64,000 nucleotides of DNA from Cherax quadricarinatus (lineage: Eukaryota; Arthropoda; Malacostraca; Decapoda; Parastacidae), in contig NW_027196492.1 of assembly GCF_038502225.1 (NCBI RefSeq), forward strand, positions 1 to 64,000, given 5' to 3'. Each line of letters opens with the position of its first letter. The first letter of the stretch is position 1. The notes below the pieces were generated by a model. It searched no databases. It saw nothing but the letters and a program-made list of their open reading frames with translations, and was not told where the DNA came from. The translations under genes and the position numbers were made by a program. Below are positions 43,112 through 53,678 of the stretch, one piece after another.

Positions 43112-43540
43112 TCAAGTAATACCAGTTCCCAGGATGGGTAATATCCTCTTGCTTAGTAATTTTGAAATACTGTAACTACCGGATTTTTGCTTTATAGTGT
43201 TACTGACAGAAATTAGTGCAGCTTCAATGCATTTTCTCCGTCTTAAGTCGTCTTCTTTAATAACTAGTTTAGCTTCATTGAATTTCATGAGGTGTCCAAC
43301 ATCGTCTCTATGTTGAACACATGCGTTTTTGCGGTCATCATTTCTGCAAGCATTTTTGTGTTCTGCTATCCTAATGTCCAGAGTTCTGGCTGTTTCCCCT
43401 ACATATACTTTGTCACACCCCCCACATGGTATAGTGTAGATTCCTGCACTTGTGCCAGAATCATGCTTGGGTTTTTGTATCAGGTTCCTAATAGTAGTTG
43501 AAGAGCTGGTAGATATTTTAGCCAGTTTTCCGTCAAACAT
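43112..43540 (-). pseudogene. PLE protein C-terminal fragment: GIY-YIG endonuclease
   Basis: 142-codon frame. After a short linker (SSSTTIRNLIQKPKHDSG) comes the GIY-YIG nuclease: AGIYTIPCGGCDKVYVGETA, the conserved Arg in TLDIRIAEH, NACVQHRDDVGHLMKF, and the C-terminal ISKLLSKRILPILGTG. The reverse-transcriptase part is missing by 5' truncation. It is a different PLE subfamily from 40252-41250. The surviving domain has no stop. Confidence 0.85.
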
Positions 43541-43676
43541 TTTTGAAACATTAGTGGTAACGTTGCTGACCGGTAAAACGATGTAACGGTATCACCATAC
43601 CATTTCCTGTAAAGGACCTGCCTAGTATGGGCCAACAGGCCTGCTGCAGTGTTCCTCCTTTCTTATGTTCTTATGT

Positions 43677-44210
43677 AAAACATTCAGCGTAGGATGACTA
43701 AATTAATACATAGCATTAGAAATCTTCCTTATGAAGAAAGATTGAAGACTCTTAAGTTACATTCACTTGTTAGACGAAGAATAAGGGGAGACCTGATCGA
43801 AGTGTATAAGTGGAAGATAGGTATTAATAATGGGGATATTAACAAGGTCTTGAGGATATCTCTCCAGGAGAGAACCCGCAGTAATGGATTTAAATTAGAT
43901 AAGTTTAGATTTAGAAAGGACATAGGAAAGTATTGGTTTGGAAATAGGGTAGTTGATGAGTGGAACAGTCTACCTAGTTGGGTTATTGAGGCTAGGACTT
44001 GGGGTAGTTTCAAATTCAGGTTGGATAAGTACATGAGTGGGAGGGGTTGGATTTGAGAGGGACTTGCACATCGGAGCTTGTTTCTTGGGTGGCATTGAAA
44101 ATTGGGTTGGTCAAATGTTTGTTAGTGGGATGATTTGTAAAGGACCTGCCTAGTATGGGCCAACAGGCCTGCTGCAGTGTTTCTCCTTTCTTATGTTTTA
44201 TGTTCTAGCT
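43677..44210 (+). pseudogene. CR1 copy C, 3' part
   Basis: Continues 32884-34099 with the loss of about 13 bases at the insertion site of copy D. The 120-codon frame MTKLIHSIRNLPYEERLK to SGRGWI ends at 44056. The 3' untranslated region follows, ending in TTCTTATG-type repeats near 44205. Confidence 0.85.
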
Positions 44211-44862
44211 TGTTTCAGTGTTCACTCTCTGTAATGTGCTTTGTGTAGTATAACAGGAGAGACTATGTGATGGCAGGGTTTACTGTTTTCAGGAGGATTC
44301 TTGCTAAGACTTCGGAGATGGTGAAGCTGCCGTTGTTTTGTTTAATTGTATTCGAAACAGCGATCAGTGCTGATTCGAGGCACTTGCGTCTGCGGAAATT
44401 AGTTTCTTTGATCACTAATTGGGCGTCTCTGAATTTCATGAGATGATTGGTGGAATTTCGGTGTTGTACACAGGCGTTGTTCAAGTTATCGTTCCTACAT
44501 GCGTAAATGTGTTCATTGAGGCTGGTGTCGAGGTTTCTTGTTGTTTCACCTACGTAAATCTTGTCACAGCCTCCACAGGGTATAGTGTAAACTCGTGCAT
44601 TGACTGGTTCGTGGTGCTTGGATTTTGTCCTGGTTAGATCCTTTATTGAAGTGCTAGAAGCGATGGCGACTCTGGTGTTAGCTTGTGAAAGTACTTTTGA
44701 GACGTTCAGTGCAACCTGGCTGTTGGGAAGAATTATAACTTTGTTGGGAGTGGTGATGATGCGTGGAGAATTAATGATCTGAAGAGGTTTGTTGCTGTTT
44801 AGAACAACGCTGGAGAAGTTCCTGGCAAGAGGTTCAGCTATGTTGTAAAAATTACATTTTAA
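44211..44862 (-). pseudogene. Chimeric PLE protein fragment with GIY-YIG domain
   Basis: An uninterrupted minus-strand frame of about 200 codons (44862-44263) without a start codon. It begins [13 protein letters not shown], which resembles the C-terminal end of the PLE protein at 40252 ([13 protein letters not shown]). It then passes into an inter-domain region (VIILPNSQVALNVSKVL), the GIY-YIG nuclease (ARVYTIPCGGCDKIYVGETT, here ARVY instead of AGVY), [15 protein letters not shown], and a second C-terminus (ISEVLARILLK). Two C-terminal-like segments in one frame suggest a fusion of two copies. Its left neighbour is CR1 copy C; its right neighbour is an opposed PLE fragment. Confidence 0.75.
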
Positions 44863-45135
44863 AGTCTAGTGAAAACCGACCAACGAGCAGGATCTTCTCC
44901 ACTTCTACTCTCACCACAACACCAAAACTAAACGTGACGTTATCATAAGCTTCTTCCTTCATGACCTTGAAATCTGTAGTAGCGAATTCCTTGAGGAAGA
45001 ATTCTCTTTCATCGAACAAGTATTTTCTAAACTTGAGTATTCTCATCACTTCATTATAGACTGCAGACGCTGTGCATATAACATCTTCAGCTCATACATA
45101 AATAACCCGCACATAGCAGAGGGAAAAACTTATGA
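44846..45135 (+). pseudogene. PLE reverse-transcriptase thumb fragment, opposed orientation
   Basis: The plus-strand frame reads [20 protein letters not shown], then RDVIISFFLHDLEICSSEFL and EQVFSKLEYSHHFIIDCRR, closely parallel to residues 95-160 of the PLE protein at 40252-41250. Two adjacent stops replace residues before KPT. It lies head to head with the minus-strand fragment 44211-44862. Dead. Confidence 0.78.
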
Positions 45136-45354
45136 AGAGAGTGAGTCAGTATATATAGGTGAGGAGGACAGTGACGGGAGAAAAAGGGGTGGAAAGAGTA
45201 GTAGTGGAAGTGGTAATGATGGTGGTGGAAGTAGAAGTAGAAGTGGGAGTAATTTGTGCCACAAGAGATAGTAGTAATAGTAGCAGAATAGACAGAAATA
45301 ATAGTAAAGGAGTGGTAGTTGTAGAAGTAGTAGTAGTAGAAAAAGTGAAAAGAA
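45136..45354. repeat. Purine-rich AGT/AGA low-complexity tract
   Basis: Imperfect AGTAGAAGTAG-type triplets following a TATATATAGG stretch. No gene. Confidence 0.75.
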
Positions 45355-45605
45355 AAAGGAGCACTACAGGAGAGCTAAGGACCCACAAGGAGCACTGCAG
45401 GAGAGATAAGGACCCACAAGGAGCACTGCAGGAGATATAAGGACCCACAAGGAACACTGCAGGAGAGATAAGGACCCACAAGGAGCACTGCAGGAGATAT
45501 AAGGACCCTCAAGGCACACTGCCGGAGAGATAAGGACCCACAAGGAGCACTGCAGGAGATATAAGGACCTACAAGGAACACTGCAGGAGAGATAAGGGCC
45601 CACAA
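45355..45605. repeat. 31-bp minisatellite, about 8 copies
   Basis: Unit GGAGAGATAAGGACCCACAA plus GGAGCACTGCA, alternating with GGAGATATAAGG...GGAACACTGCA, so the higher-order unit is 62 bp. Confidence 0.92.
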
Positions 45606-46075
45606 AAAACGCTGCAACTCACCCCTTCCTTCCCATTATATCTATCCACATGGAACAACTTAAACCCTTGAATATTACACTCAGCAATCATATTTCCTGT
45701 TGCAGACCGGATGAAGAATTAAAGGTCTGTAATAAGGTAGATTATCTCTTGGATGTCCAGGGTAACTGCACCACCGGAGAGAAGTTAACCTTCGTTTAAA
45801 CTCCTTTGATGAAGATGCAATGTCTTACAGCTTAGTTAACAGTAATGATTCTTGTGAGTGTAAAGTTTGTATTATAGATGACGAGTCTCACACAGAATCG
45901 ATGCAGCTGCTTCATATCTTAACGGATCATCCTCCAACATCAACATCAACAGTGAACTATCTAGTAAACAAAAGTCTCAAGTAAGTGCCAGAGTAAATAC
46001 TTTATCAGACGTATTCACAGGGATCCCAGGACTTGGAATTATAAACACATATGCAATATAATGTGATCCTTTGTT

Positions 46076-46113
46076 GACAACGTTTCGCCCACACAGTGGG
46101 CTTTTTCAGGTCA
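46076..46113 (-). ncRNA. Hammerhead motif, CCCAC family, C3/A8 mismatch
   Basis: Minus strand: GAC, CUGAAAA, extra A, GCCCAC/GUGGGC, GAAACGUU, GUC. U3 has mutated to C opposite A8, so the core pair is lost here; related copies have U3-A8. Confidence 0.6.
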
Positions 46114-46231
46114 CAAGCAAATCTACCTGGGTGGAAGGTAGATCATCAGATGCAGCATTCTCAACCTGACCCAACATTCTCAACCTGACTATAAATACTC
46201 TCGTACCTTCCACCCAGGTAGATCTGTTTGT

Positions 46232-46268
46232 GACTTGAAAACGTCCGCTGTGTGGGCGAAACGTTATC
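46232..46268 (+). ncRNA. Hammerhead motif, CCCAC family, U3-A8, damaged stem II
   Basis: Plus strand: GAC, UUGAAAA, then CGUCCGC/GUGUGGGC in place of GCCCAC/GUGGGC, GAAACGUUAUC. The stem II left arm carries mutations, so activity is doubtful. Confidence 0.5.
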
Positions 46269-46732
46269 AATAAAGGATCACATTATACTGCATATGTGCT
46301 TATATTTCCATTGTGTCGGTATTTTATACCATTTATTTCGATCCCAGGACTTACCACTACCGTTGTACACAAGACTGAATTGTCAGCTCATGAACCAGTA
46401 GGACGGAAAATCTATACTGTTCCCGTTCACTTATGGAAAACATTTGATAACGAAGTTGACAAACTCTTAAAGTTAAATATCATAGAACCTTCTAAATCAG
46501 CTTTCTGTTCAGCAGTTGTCATGGTTAAGAAACCAGACAATTCTTACCGACTGGCTCAAGATTTTCGCTATTAAATGTTATCACTGAATGGGACGTTGAG
46601 CCCATACCAGTAATCGATCATGACTTGTATAAATTGTCTAATTCTCTGAATTAGACATCTCAAAAGCGTACCATCAAATGTCATTACACCCAGACTCTAA
46701 ACCACACACGGCTTTCCCTACTCATAGAGGTA

Positions 46733-48031
46733 TTTGAGGTATTTGAGGAGGTAGATCATGGTAATGAATATGATATTGTGTACATGGACTTCAGTAAGGC
46801 TTTTGACAGGGTCCCACATCAGAGACTATTGAGGAAAATTAAAGCACATGGAATAGGAGGAGAAATTTTTTCCTGGATAGAGGCATGGTTGACAAATAGG
46901 CAGCAGAGAGTTTGCATAAATGGGGAGAAATCAGAGTGGGGAAGCGTTACGAGCGGTGTTCCACAGGGGTCAATGTTGGGCCCCCTGCTGTTCACAATCT
47001 ACATAAACGACATAGATGAGGGCATAAAGAGCGACATCGGCAAGTTTGCCGATGACACCAAAATAGGCCGTCGAATTCATTCTGACGAGGACATTCGAGC
47101 TCTCCAGGAAGATTTGAATAGACTGATGCAGTGGTCGGAGAAGTGGCAGATGCAGTTTAATATAGACAAATGCAAAGTTCTAAATGTTGGACAGGACAAT
47201 AACCATGCCACATATAAACTAAATAATGTAGATCTTAATATTACGGATTGCGAAAAAGATTTAGGAGTTCTGGTTAGCAGTAATCTGAAACCAAGACAAC
47301 AGTGCATAAGTGTTCGCAATAAAGCTAATAGAATCCTTGGCTTCATATCAAGAAGCATAAATAATAGGAGTCCTCAGGTTGTTCTTCAACTCTATACATC
47401 CTTGGTTAGGCCTCATTTAGATTATGCTGCACAGTTTTGGTCACCGTATTACAGGATGGATATAAATTCTCTGGAAAATGTACAAAGGAGAATGACAAAG
47501 TTGATCCCATGTATCAGAAACCTTCCCTATGAGGATAGACTAAGGGCCCTGAATCTGCACTCTCTAGAAAGACGTAGAATTAGGGGGGATATGATTGAGG
47601 TGTATAAATGGAAGACAGGAATAAATAAAGGGGATGTAAATAGTGTGCTGAAAATATCTAGCCTAGACAGGACTCGCAGCAATGGTTTTAAGTTGGAAAA
47701 ATTCAGATTCAGGAAGGATATAGGAAAGTACTGGTTTGGTAATAGAGTTGTAGATGAGTGGAACAAACTCCCGAGTACAGTTATAGAGGCCACAACGTTG
47801 TGTAGATTTAAAAATAGGTTGGATAAATACATGAGTGGATGTGGGTGGGTGTGAGTTGGACCTGATAGCTTGTGCTACCAGGTCGGTTGCCGTGTTCCTC
47901 CCTTAAGTCAATGTGACCTGACCTGACTAGGTTGGGTGCATTGGCTTAAGCCGGTAGGAGACTTGGACCTGCCTCGCATGGGCCAGTAGGCCTTCTGCAG
48001 TGTTCCTTCGTTCTTATGTTCTTATGTTCTT
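46733..48031 (+). pseudogene. CR1 copy F: 5'-truncated, intact 358-codon C-terminal frame
   Basis: Inserted in the gypsy pol. It starts at [20 protein letters not shown] with microhomology to the target ('gaggtatttga' is present on both sides of the 5' junction). Contains GVPQGSMLGPLL, catalytic FADDTKIGRR and the full C-terminal region ending SGCGWV at 47854. The 3' untranslated region follows to TTCTTATG repeats ending near 48031. 5' truncation with an otherwise open frame is typical of recent LINE insertions. Over 95 percent alike by eye to the 53-kb copy. Confidence 0.9.
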
Positions 48032-48820
48032 AATGCAATATGGCACAATGCCTTATGGCTTGGTCACCCCGTGTGCCACGTATATCCGGCTTATGAGAAT
48101 AGTCCTTTCTGACCTCAAGAATGTTTCAGCGTATTTCGATAATATTTACATCATGACTCATGTCTGGGAGGATCATCTTGCTAAACTGTCGCTGGTTATA
48201 TAAGGACTAATAGCTCATTGTCTTACAATTAAACCACGTAAGTGTTTTCTTGGATATTTGAAGGCACAATTCCTTGGGTTTATTATTTCTGACAATAACA
48301 AGACGAAAGCAGTTCTACGAAGCTCCTTCCCAACTACAAGTAAATTGCTAAGAAGTTTCCTTGGGTCAGTAAATTTCTATACAATTTTTGTACATAATTT
48401 AAAAGGTCTGACTTCGATTCTCACAGACTATTTAAAAAAGAATGTAAAAGAACCTCTTGTGTGTTCAGAAGAGGCTGATGAAAGCTTCGAACAAATTAGA
48501 AGAATATTTTCCAACTCTCCTGTTCTAAAACAACCAGATATTAATAAAGTCTTTTGTCTCAGAACAGATGCCAACCATTCATTACTCGGGACTGTTCTAC
48601 TACAGTATTATGATGAGATTCACTTCCCTATATCTTCCACCAATAAGAAGCTTCTGCCGAGGGAAGAAAGATACTCCACTGTGGATAAGGAAAGTTATAC
48701 ATTTTTATGGGGTATAAGTAGGTTCAAATACTACTTATACGGAAAACCCTTTGTGCTTGAAACAGATCACAAACCACTGATGTACCTGGGAAACTTCAAA
48801 GCTTCAAATAGCTGACTCTT

Positions 48821-49733
48821 AAGATGGGCTTTGGCTATCCAGTCCTATAAGTTTAAAGTTGTATATATATATATATATATCTGGCTAATAAAACCACTTC
48901 TCAGATTGGCTGAACCGAGAGTGTACATAGCACTTTTCCCTCTGTAAATTAACTTACTGCCTCCGACCATAAGTTTTGGAAAGGGGATATTGTAAGGGAA
49001 AAGCCCTTAAAAAGTGGGGCTTATGGTTGTTCAGACACCCAGGAACCATCAGCGTGTTACTGCCCGCACTACCATCTAGCGGGCTGAGGCTAAACTTCAG
49101 TTCCTCAGGTCTGATTTGCTTTAATTTCTACTCCTGGTAGTATTAACCTTACCTGATGTGGGTTGAACTTTGTGAACCACTTCACCTTCACTCTTCTTCT
49201 GATCAGGTAGGTTGATCTACCAGGAATATTTCTGTTCATTGTTACTGATTTACCTGGTTACCAGTAATGACATTGAAGTGGAACACCACACTTTGTCTTT
49301 CTTCAATATTAAACTTATTTAACAATTATATAACCAGTGTTAGTTTCTTGATTATCAGCTCTGCTGCTGACCTGGTTAACCAGGGTAGACACTAGTTAAT
49401 TGGAGCGAGATCTCTGTCTACAGGACGTAGTGGAACATTACGACTCCTCACCTCTGAAATCTAAATTGTGGTGCTACAACCAAGTAGTGGCAGGATTTTC
49501 AGAACATAGGACGAACTCCGCCACCCAGGATAACCAACACCATTTATTCTAAAACATCATCCTGGGAATAAGATACTCATGTCCCAACATCCTACTGGGA
49601 CCACAGCCTCCAATTTTTATTTGATATATTTTTAATTAAAATCCTCAGAAAATTATCATAATTATTATCCAATAAGTTATTCATCAGTTAGTTTTCCATT
49701 CTCTTCTTCAGGAGGAAGACGTGTCCATGACAA
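48821..49733 (+). repeat. Probable gypsy 3' flank and LTR
   Basis: A (TA)n run and spacer follow the RNase H. A polypurine stretch TTTTGGAAAGGGGATAT lies immediately before TGTAAGGGAAAAGCC at about 48991, a standard polypurine-tract/LTR-start arrangement. The right LTR border is not clear (candidate near 49421, ...CTGTCTACA), and no second LTR is present for comparison. Integrase should lie between RNase H and the LTR but is absent, so the element is internally deleted. Confidence 0.45.
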
Positions 49734-51553
49734 TGTTAACACAGAAGACCAGTACAGTAACACAGAAGACCAGTACAGTAACACAGAAGAACGGTACAGT
49801 AACACAGAAGAACGGTACAGTAACACAGAAGAACGGTACAGTAACACAGAAGACCAGTACAGTAACACAGAAGACCAGTACAGTAACACAGAAGACCAGT
49901 ACAGTAACACAGAAGAACGGTACAGTAACACAGAAGAACGGTACAGTAACACAGAAGACCAGTACAGTAACACAGAAGAACGGTACAGTAACACAGAAGA
50001 ACGGTACAGTAACACAGAAGACCAGTACAGTAACACAGAAGACCAGTACAGTAACACAGAAGACCAGTACAGTAACACAGAAGAACGGTACAGTAACACA
50101 GAAGACCAGTACAGTAACACAGAAGACCAGTACAGTAACACAGAAGACCAGTACAGTAACACAGAAGAACGGTACAGTAACACAGAAGACCAGTACAGTA
50201 ACACAGAAGATCAGTACAGTAACACAGAAGAACAGCATAGTAACACAGAAGACCAGTACAGTAACACAGAAGAACAGTACAATAACACAGAAGAACAGTA
50301 CAATAACACAGAAGACCAGTACAGTAACACAGAAGAACAGTACAATAACACAGAAGAACAGTACAATAACACAGAAGACAAGTACAGTAACACAGAAGAA
50401 CAGTACAATAACACAGAAGAACAGTACAATAACACAGAAGACCAGTACAGTAACACAGAAGAACAGCATAGTAACACAGAAGAACAGTACAGTAACACAG
50501 AAGACCAGTACAGTAACACAGAAGACCAGTACAGTAACACAGAAGACCAGTACAGTAACACAGAAGACCAGTACAGTAACACAGAAGACCAATACATTAA
50601 CACAGAAGACCAGTACAGTAATACAGAAGACCAATACATTAACACAGAAGACCAGTACAGTAACACAGAAGACCAGTACAGTAACACAGAAGACCAGTAC
50701 AGTAATACAGAAGATCAATACATTAACACAGAAGACCAGTACAGTAACACACAAGACCAGTACAGAAACACACAAGACCAGTACAGTAACACAGAAGACC
50801 AGTACAGTAACACAGAAGAACGGGCACAGTACAGTAACACAGAAGGACGGGCACAATACAGTAACACAGAAGTCCAGTACAGTAACAGAGAAGACCAGTA
50901 CAGCAACACAGAAGACCAGTACAGTAACAGAGAAGGCCAGTCCGTAACAGAGAAGGCCAGTACAGTAACAGAGAAGGCCAGTACAGTAACAGAGAAGGAC
51001 AGTACAGTAACAGAGAAGGCCAGTACAGTAACAGGGAAGGCCAGTACAGTAACAGAGAAGGCCAGTACAGTAACAGAGAAGGCCAGTACAGTAACAGAGA
51101 AGACCAGTACAGCAACACAGAAGAACGGATACAGTAACAGAGAAGGCCAGTACAGTAACAGAGAAGGCCAGTACAGTAACAGAGAAGGCCAGCACAGTAA
51201 CAGAGAAGGCCAGTACAGTAACAGAGAAGGGCAGTACAGTAACAGAGAATGCCAGTACAGTAACAGAGAAGGCCAGTACAGTAACAGAGAAGGCCAGCAC
51301 AGTAACAGAGAAGGCCAGTACAGTAACAGAGAAGGCCAGTACAGTAACAGAGAAGGCCAGTACAGTAACAGAGAATGCCAGTACAGTAACAGAGAAGGCC
51401 AGTACAGTAAAGAGAAGGCCAGTACAGTAACAGAGAATGCCAGTACAGTAACAGAGAAGGCCAGTACAGTAACAGAGAAGGGCAGTACAGTAACAGAGAA
51501 TGCCAGTACAGTAACAGAGAAGGCCAGTATAGTAACAGAGAAGACCAGTACAG
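49734..51553. repeat. 21-bp satellite (ACAGTAACACAGAAGACCAGT), first segment
   Basis: About 85 copies. Variants change along the array: AAGAACGGT and AAGACCAGT alternate in 49.7-50.2 kb, AAGAACAGTACAATA in 50.2-50.45, and GAGAAGGCCAGT from 50.93 on. The long minus-strand frames (up to 530 codons) and the 408-codon plus-strand frame simply reflect a 21-bp unit, which is a multiple of 3. Same family as 26121-26768. Confidence 0.94.
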
Positions 51554-52347
51554 TTTACCTGGAGTTTACCTGGAGAGAGTTCCGGGGGTCAACGCCCCCG
51601 CGGCCCGGTCTGTGACCAGGCCTCCTGGTGGATCAGAGCCTGATCAACCAGGCTGTTGCTGCTGGCTGCACGCAAACCTACGTACGAGCCACAGCCCGGC
51701 TGGTCAGGAACCGACTTTAGGTGCTTGTCCAGTGCCAGCTTGAAGACTGCCAGGGGTCTGTTGGTAATCCCCCTTATGTATGCTGGGAGGCAGTTGAACA
51801 GTCTCGGGCCCCTGACACTTATTGTATGGTCTCTTAACGTGCTAGTGACACCCCTGCTTTTCATTGGGGGGATGTTGCATCGTCTGCCAAGTCTTTTACT
51901 TTCGTAGTGAGTGATTTTCGTGTGCAAGTTCGGTACTAGTCCCTCTAGGATTTTCCAGGTGTATATAATCATGTATCTCTCCCGCCTGCGTTCCAGGGAA
52001 TACAGGTTTAGGAACCTCAAGCGCTCCCAGTAATTGAGGTGTTTTATTTCCGTTATGCGCGCCGTGAAGGTTCTCTGCACATTTTCTAGGTCAGCAATTT
52101 CACCTGCCTTGAAAGGTGCTGTTAGTGTGCAGCAATATTCCAGCCTAGATAAAACAAGTGACCTGAAGAGTGTCATCATGGGCTTGGCCTCCCTAGTTTT
52201 GAAGGTTCTCATTATCCATCCTGTCATTTTTCTAGCAGATGCGATTGATACAATGTTAAGGTCCTTGAAGGTGAGATCCTCCGACGTGATCACTCCCAGG
52301 TCTTTGACGTTGGTGTTTCGCTCTATTTTGTGGCCAGAATTTGCAAC
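51554..52347 (-). pseudogene. LINE C-terminal fragment in the 21-bp satellite
   Basis: The minus-strand frame (about 250 codons) starts at VANSGHKIERNTNVKDLGVI and runs through VLSRLEYCCTLTAPF, DLENVQRTFTARITEIKHLN, YWERLRFLNLYSLERRRERY and QPGCGSYVGLRAASSNSLVD. These are the thumb and C-terminal region of a non-LTR reverse transcriptase. The catalytic domain is lost by 5' truncation at 52347. The 3' end at the left has a tandem tail of CCAGGTAAACT. Same family as 18786-19145 and distinct from the CR1 copies. Open throughout, so probably young. Confidence 0.85.
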
Positions 52348-52579
52348 ACAGAACTGGTACAATATAGTAACAGAGAAGGCCAAGATAGTAACAGAGAAGA
52401 CCAGTATAGTGACAGAGAAGACCAGTACAGTAACACAGAAGATCAGTACAGTAACACAGAAGAAGTGGTGCAGTACAGTAACACAGAAGAAGTGGTGCAG
52501 TACAGTAACACAGAAGAAGTGGTGCAGTACAGTAACACAGAAGAAGTGGTGCAGTACAGTAACACAGAAGTGGTACAGT
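52348..52579. repeat. 21-bp satellite, second segment
   Basis: Continues the array right of the LINE fragment, with a local 27-bp variant (AAGAAGTGGTGCAGTACAGT). Confidence 0.9.
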
Positions 52580-52676
52580 ACTCAGTGGTCAGTCGTCACA
52601 GTACTCAGTGGTCAGTCGTCACGTGAGGTCACAGACCCTGAGCTGCTTTGGGGATTAGTGTGGACGGTTACAAAGC
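52580..52676 (+). promoter_or_regulatory. 5' untranslated region of CR1 copy E
   Basis: Begins with two direct copies of CAGTACTCAGTGGTCAGTCG; such 5' repeats can carry the internal promoter of a LINE. The transition from satellite at about 52578 marks the element's 5' border, indicating a near full-length copy. Confidence 0.5.
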
Positions 52677-53678
52677 ATGGCTTGCTTCTGCAGTGTTTTA
52701 AAAATTGAGGTTGGAGAGTTGAAGGAGGAGGTCTTGCTTCTCCAGGAGGAGATTAGGAGGCTGAAGGTCCACCTCAATGGGTATGGGAGAGAGTGTGAGG
52801 TGGCTGGAGTTGTGGGGAATGAGGCTTCTAGCAGTGAGGTGCAGTCTGTCTTTCGCTGTGAGGAGGCTGTAGTTGGGGAGGTAGCAACGGCTACCAGCAG
52901 TGAGGTGCAGTCCAGCACCTGCTACAAGTGGCGAGTGGTTCACAGTAATGGAAGGCGCATCAGACTAAGGAAAGTTAAGAGTGAAGATCTGAAGGTAGGA
53001 AATCGCTTCTCTGTTCTTCAGGATGAATGTACTTCAGTGGCCAGTGAAGGTAAGGGTACTACTGCCCCTGCTAATGGAGGTAAGCGCATTCTTGTGGTTG
53101 GTGACTCTCAGGTAAGATATATTGACCGTGCTTTTTGTAATAGGAATAAGAAGATGAGAGATAGAGTGTGCTTCCCTGGAGCTGGTGTTGGGGACATTGT
53201 CAACAGGCTGGATAATATCATGTCAGGTAATGGGAACAAGCCCATTATCTGTCTCAGTGCTGGTGGAAATGATATTGGGAAGGGTAGGAGAGAAGAGCTG
53301 CTAGATAAGTACAGGTCAGCTATAGATTTCATTAAGTCTAAGGGAGGGATCCCAATCATATGTAGCATCTTGCCTAGAAGGGGAGTAGGAAATGAATGGT
53401 TGTCTAGGGCAATTGGTGTAAATTGCTGGCTAGACAGATACTGCAAGGAACTTGCAATCCCATTCATTGACAACTGGAACAACTTTTATGGCAAACATGA
53501 TATGTATGCAAGGGATGGGGTACATCTCTCTGGGGCTGGGGTGGTAGCACTTGCAGACTCGATTGAGAAGGCCATTGGTGAAATGCCTATGATTTTAAAC
53601 TCATGGAAGATAGAGGTATGGGTGTGTGTGGGAAACAAGCAGGTTGCAACACTTGGGTTGGAAACAGTAAATGTATAA
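52677..53678 (+). CDS. CR1 copy E ORF1: coiled coil plus SGNH esterase
   Basis: 333 codons, intact. Residues 8-35 form a heptad-rich coiled coil (IEVGELKEEVLLLQEEIRRL), probably for oligomerisation. Residues 136-325 are an SGNH hydrolase: block I ILVVGDSQ with nucleophile Ser144, block II FPGAG (Gly170), block III SAGGND with Asn198, and block V DGVH with Asp280 and His283, so all four consensus catalytic positions are present. Esterase-bearing ORF1 proteins are known for CR1 elements; the substrate is unknown. In the element cycle ORF1 is expected to bind the RNA with ORF2. The start is the first ATG after the 5' repeats. The last 76 nt overlap ORF2 in another frame, implying reinitiation or frameshifting. 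No damage seen. Confidence 0.9.
   Translation: MACFCSVLKIEVGELKEEVLLLQEEIRRLKVHLNGYGRECEVAGVVGNEASSSEVQSVFRCEEAVVGEVATATSSEVQSSTCYKWRVVHSNGRRIRLRKVKSEDLKVGNRFSVLQDECTSVASEGKGTTAPANGGKRILVVGDSQVRYIDRAFCNRNKKMRDRVCFPGAGVGDIVNRLDNIMSGNGNKPIICLSAGGNDIGKGRREELLDKYRSAIDFIKSKGGIPIICSILPRRGVGNEWLSRAIGVNCWLDRYCKELAIPFIDNWNNFYGKHDMYARDGVHLSGAGVVALADSIEKAIGEMPMILNSWKIEVWVCVGNKQVATLGLETVNV

Larger units (their letters stand above)
42848..43607 (-). mobile_element. PLE insert C, 5'-truncated
   Basis: Flanked by the 13-bp duplication TGTAAAGGACCTG (42835-42847 and 43608-43620). Minus orientation: 3' end with hammerhead at left, a (TAG)n run at 43003-43069, then the GIY-YIG part of the protein; truncated upstream at 43607. 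Confidence 0.87.
46035..46339. mobile_element. PLE foldback in the gypsy pol
   Basis: A 305-bp inverted repeat with the 13-bp duplication GATCCCAGGACTT (46022-46034 and 46340-46352). Removing it restores the gypsy reading GIPGLTTTVVHKTEL. The plus half ends in TGTCGGTATTTTATACC. Confidence 0.88.
45606..48820 (+). pseudogene. Decayed Ty3/gypsy-type pol (reverse transcriptase and RNase H)
   Basis: After removing two insertions the pieces are collinear. First comes a linker (VNKSLK, ARVNTLSDVFTGIPGL at about 45960-46034), then TTTVVHKTELSAHEPVGRKI and KLLKLNIIEPSKSAFCSAVV (46353-46572), with a frame break before a DISKAYHQMSLHPDSKPHT-like palm segment near 46650-46730. After CR1 copy F come QYGTMPYGLV, SAYFDNIYIMTHVWEDHL (catalytic YxDD box degenerated to YFDN) and, at 48258-48815, KLLRSFLGSVNFYTIFVHNL plus the RNase H region CLRTDANHSLLGTVL, ERYSTVDKESYTFLW and LETDHKPLMYL. 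Multiple frameshifts and a mutated active site show it is inactive. Gag and integrase are not seen. Confidence 0.85.

Noticed and set aside
48991..49421. Complete gypsy provirus with paired LTRs
   Set aside because: Only one LTR-like end is recognisable, integrase and gag are missing, and the catalytic box is mutated.
49708..51300. 530-codon hydrophobic membrane protein on the minus strand
   Set aside because: Purely a translation of the 21-bp satellite, whose length is a multiple of three; several overlapping frames are equally long.
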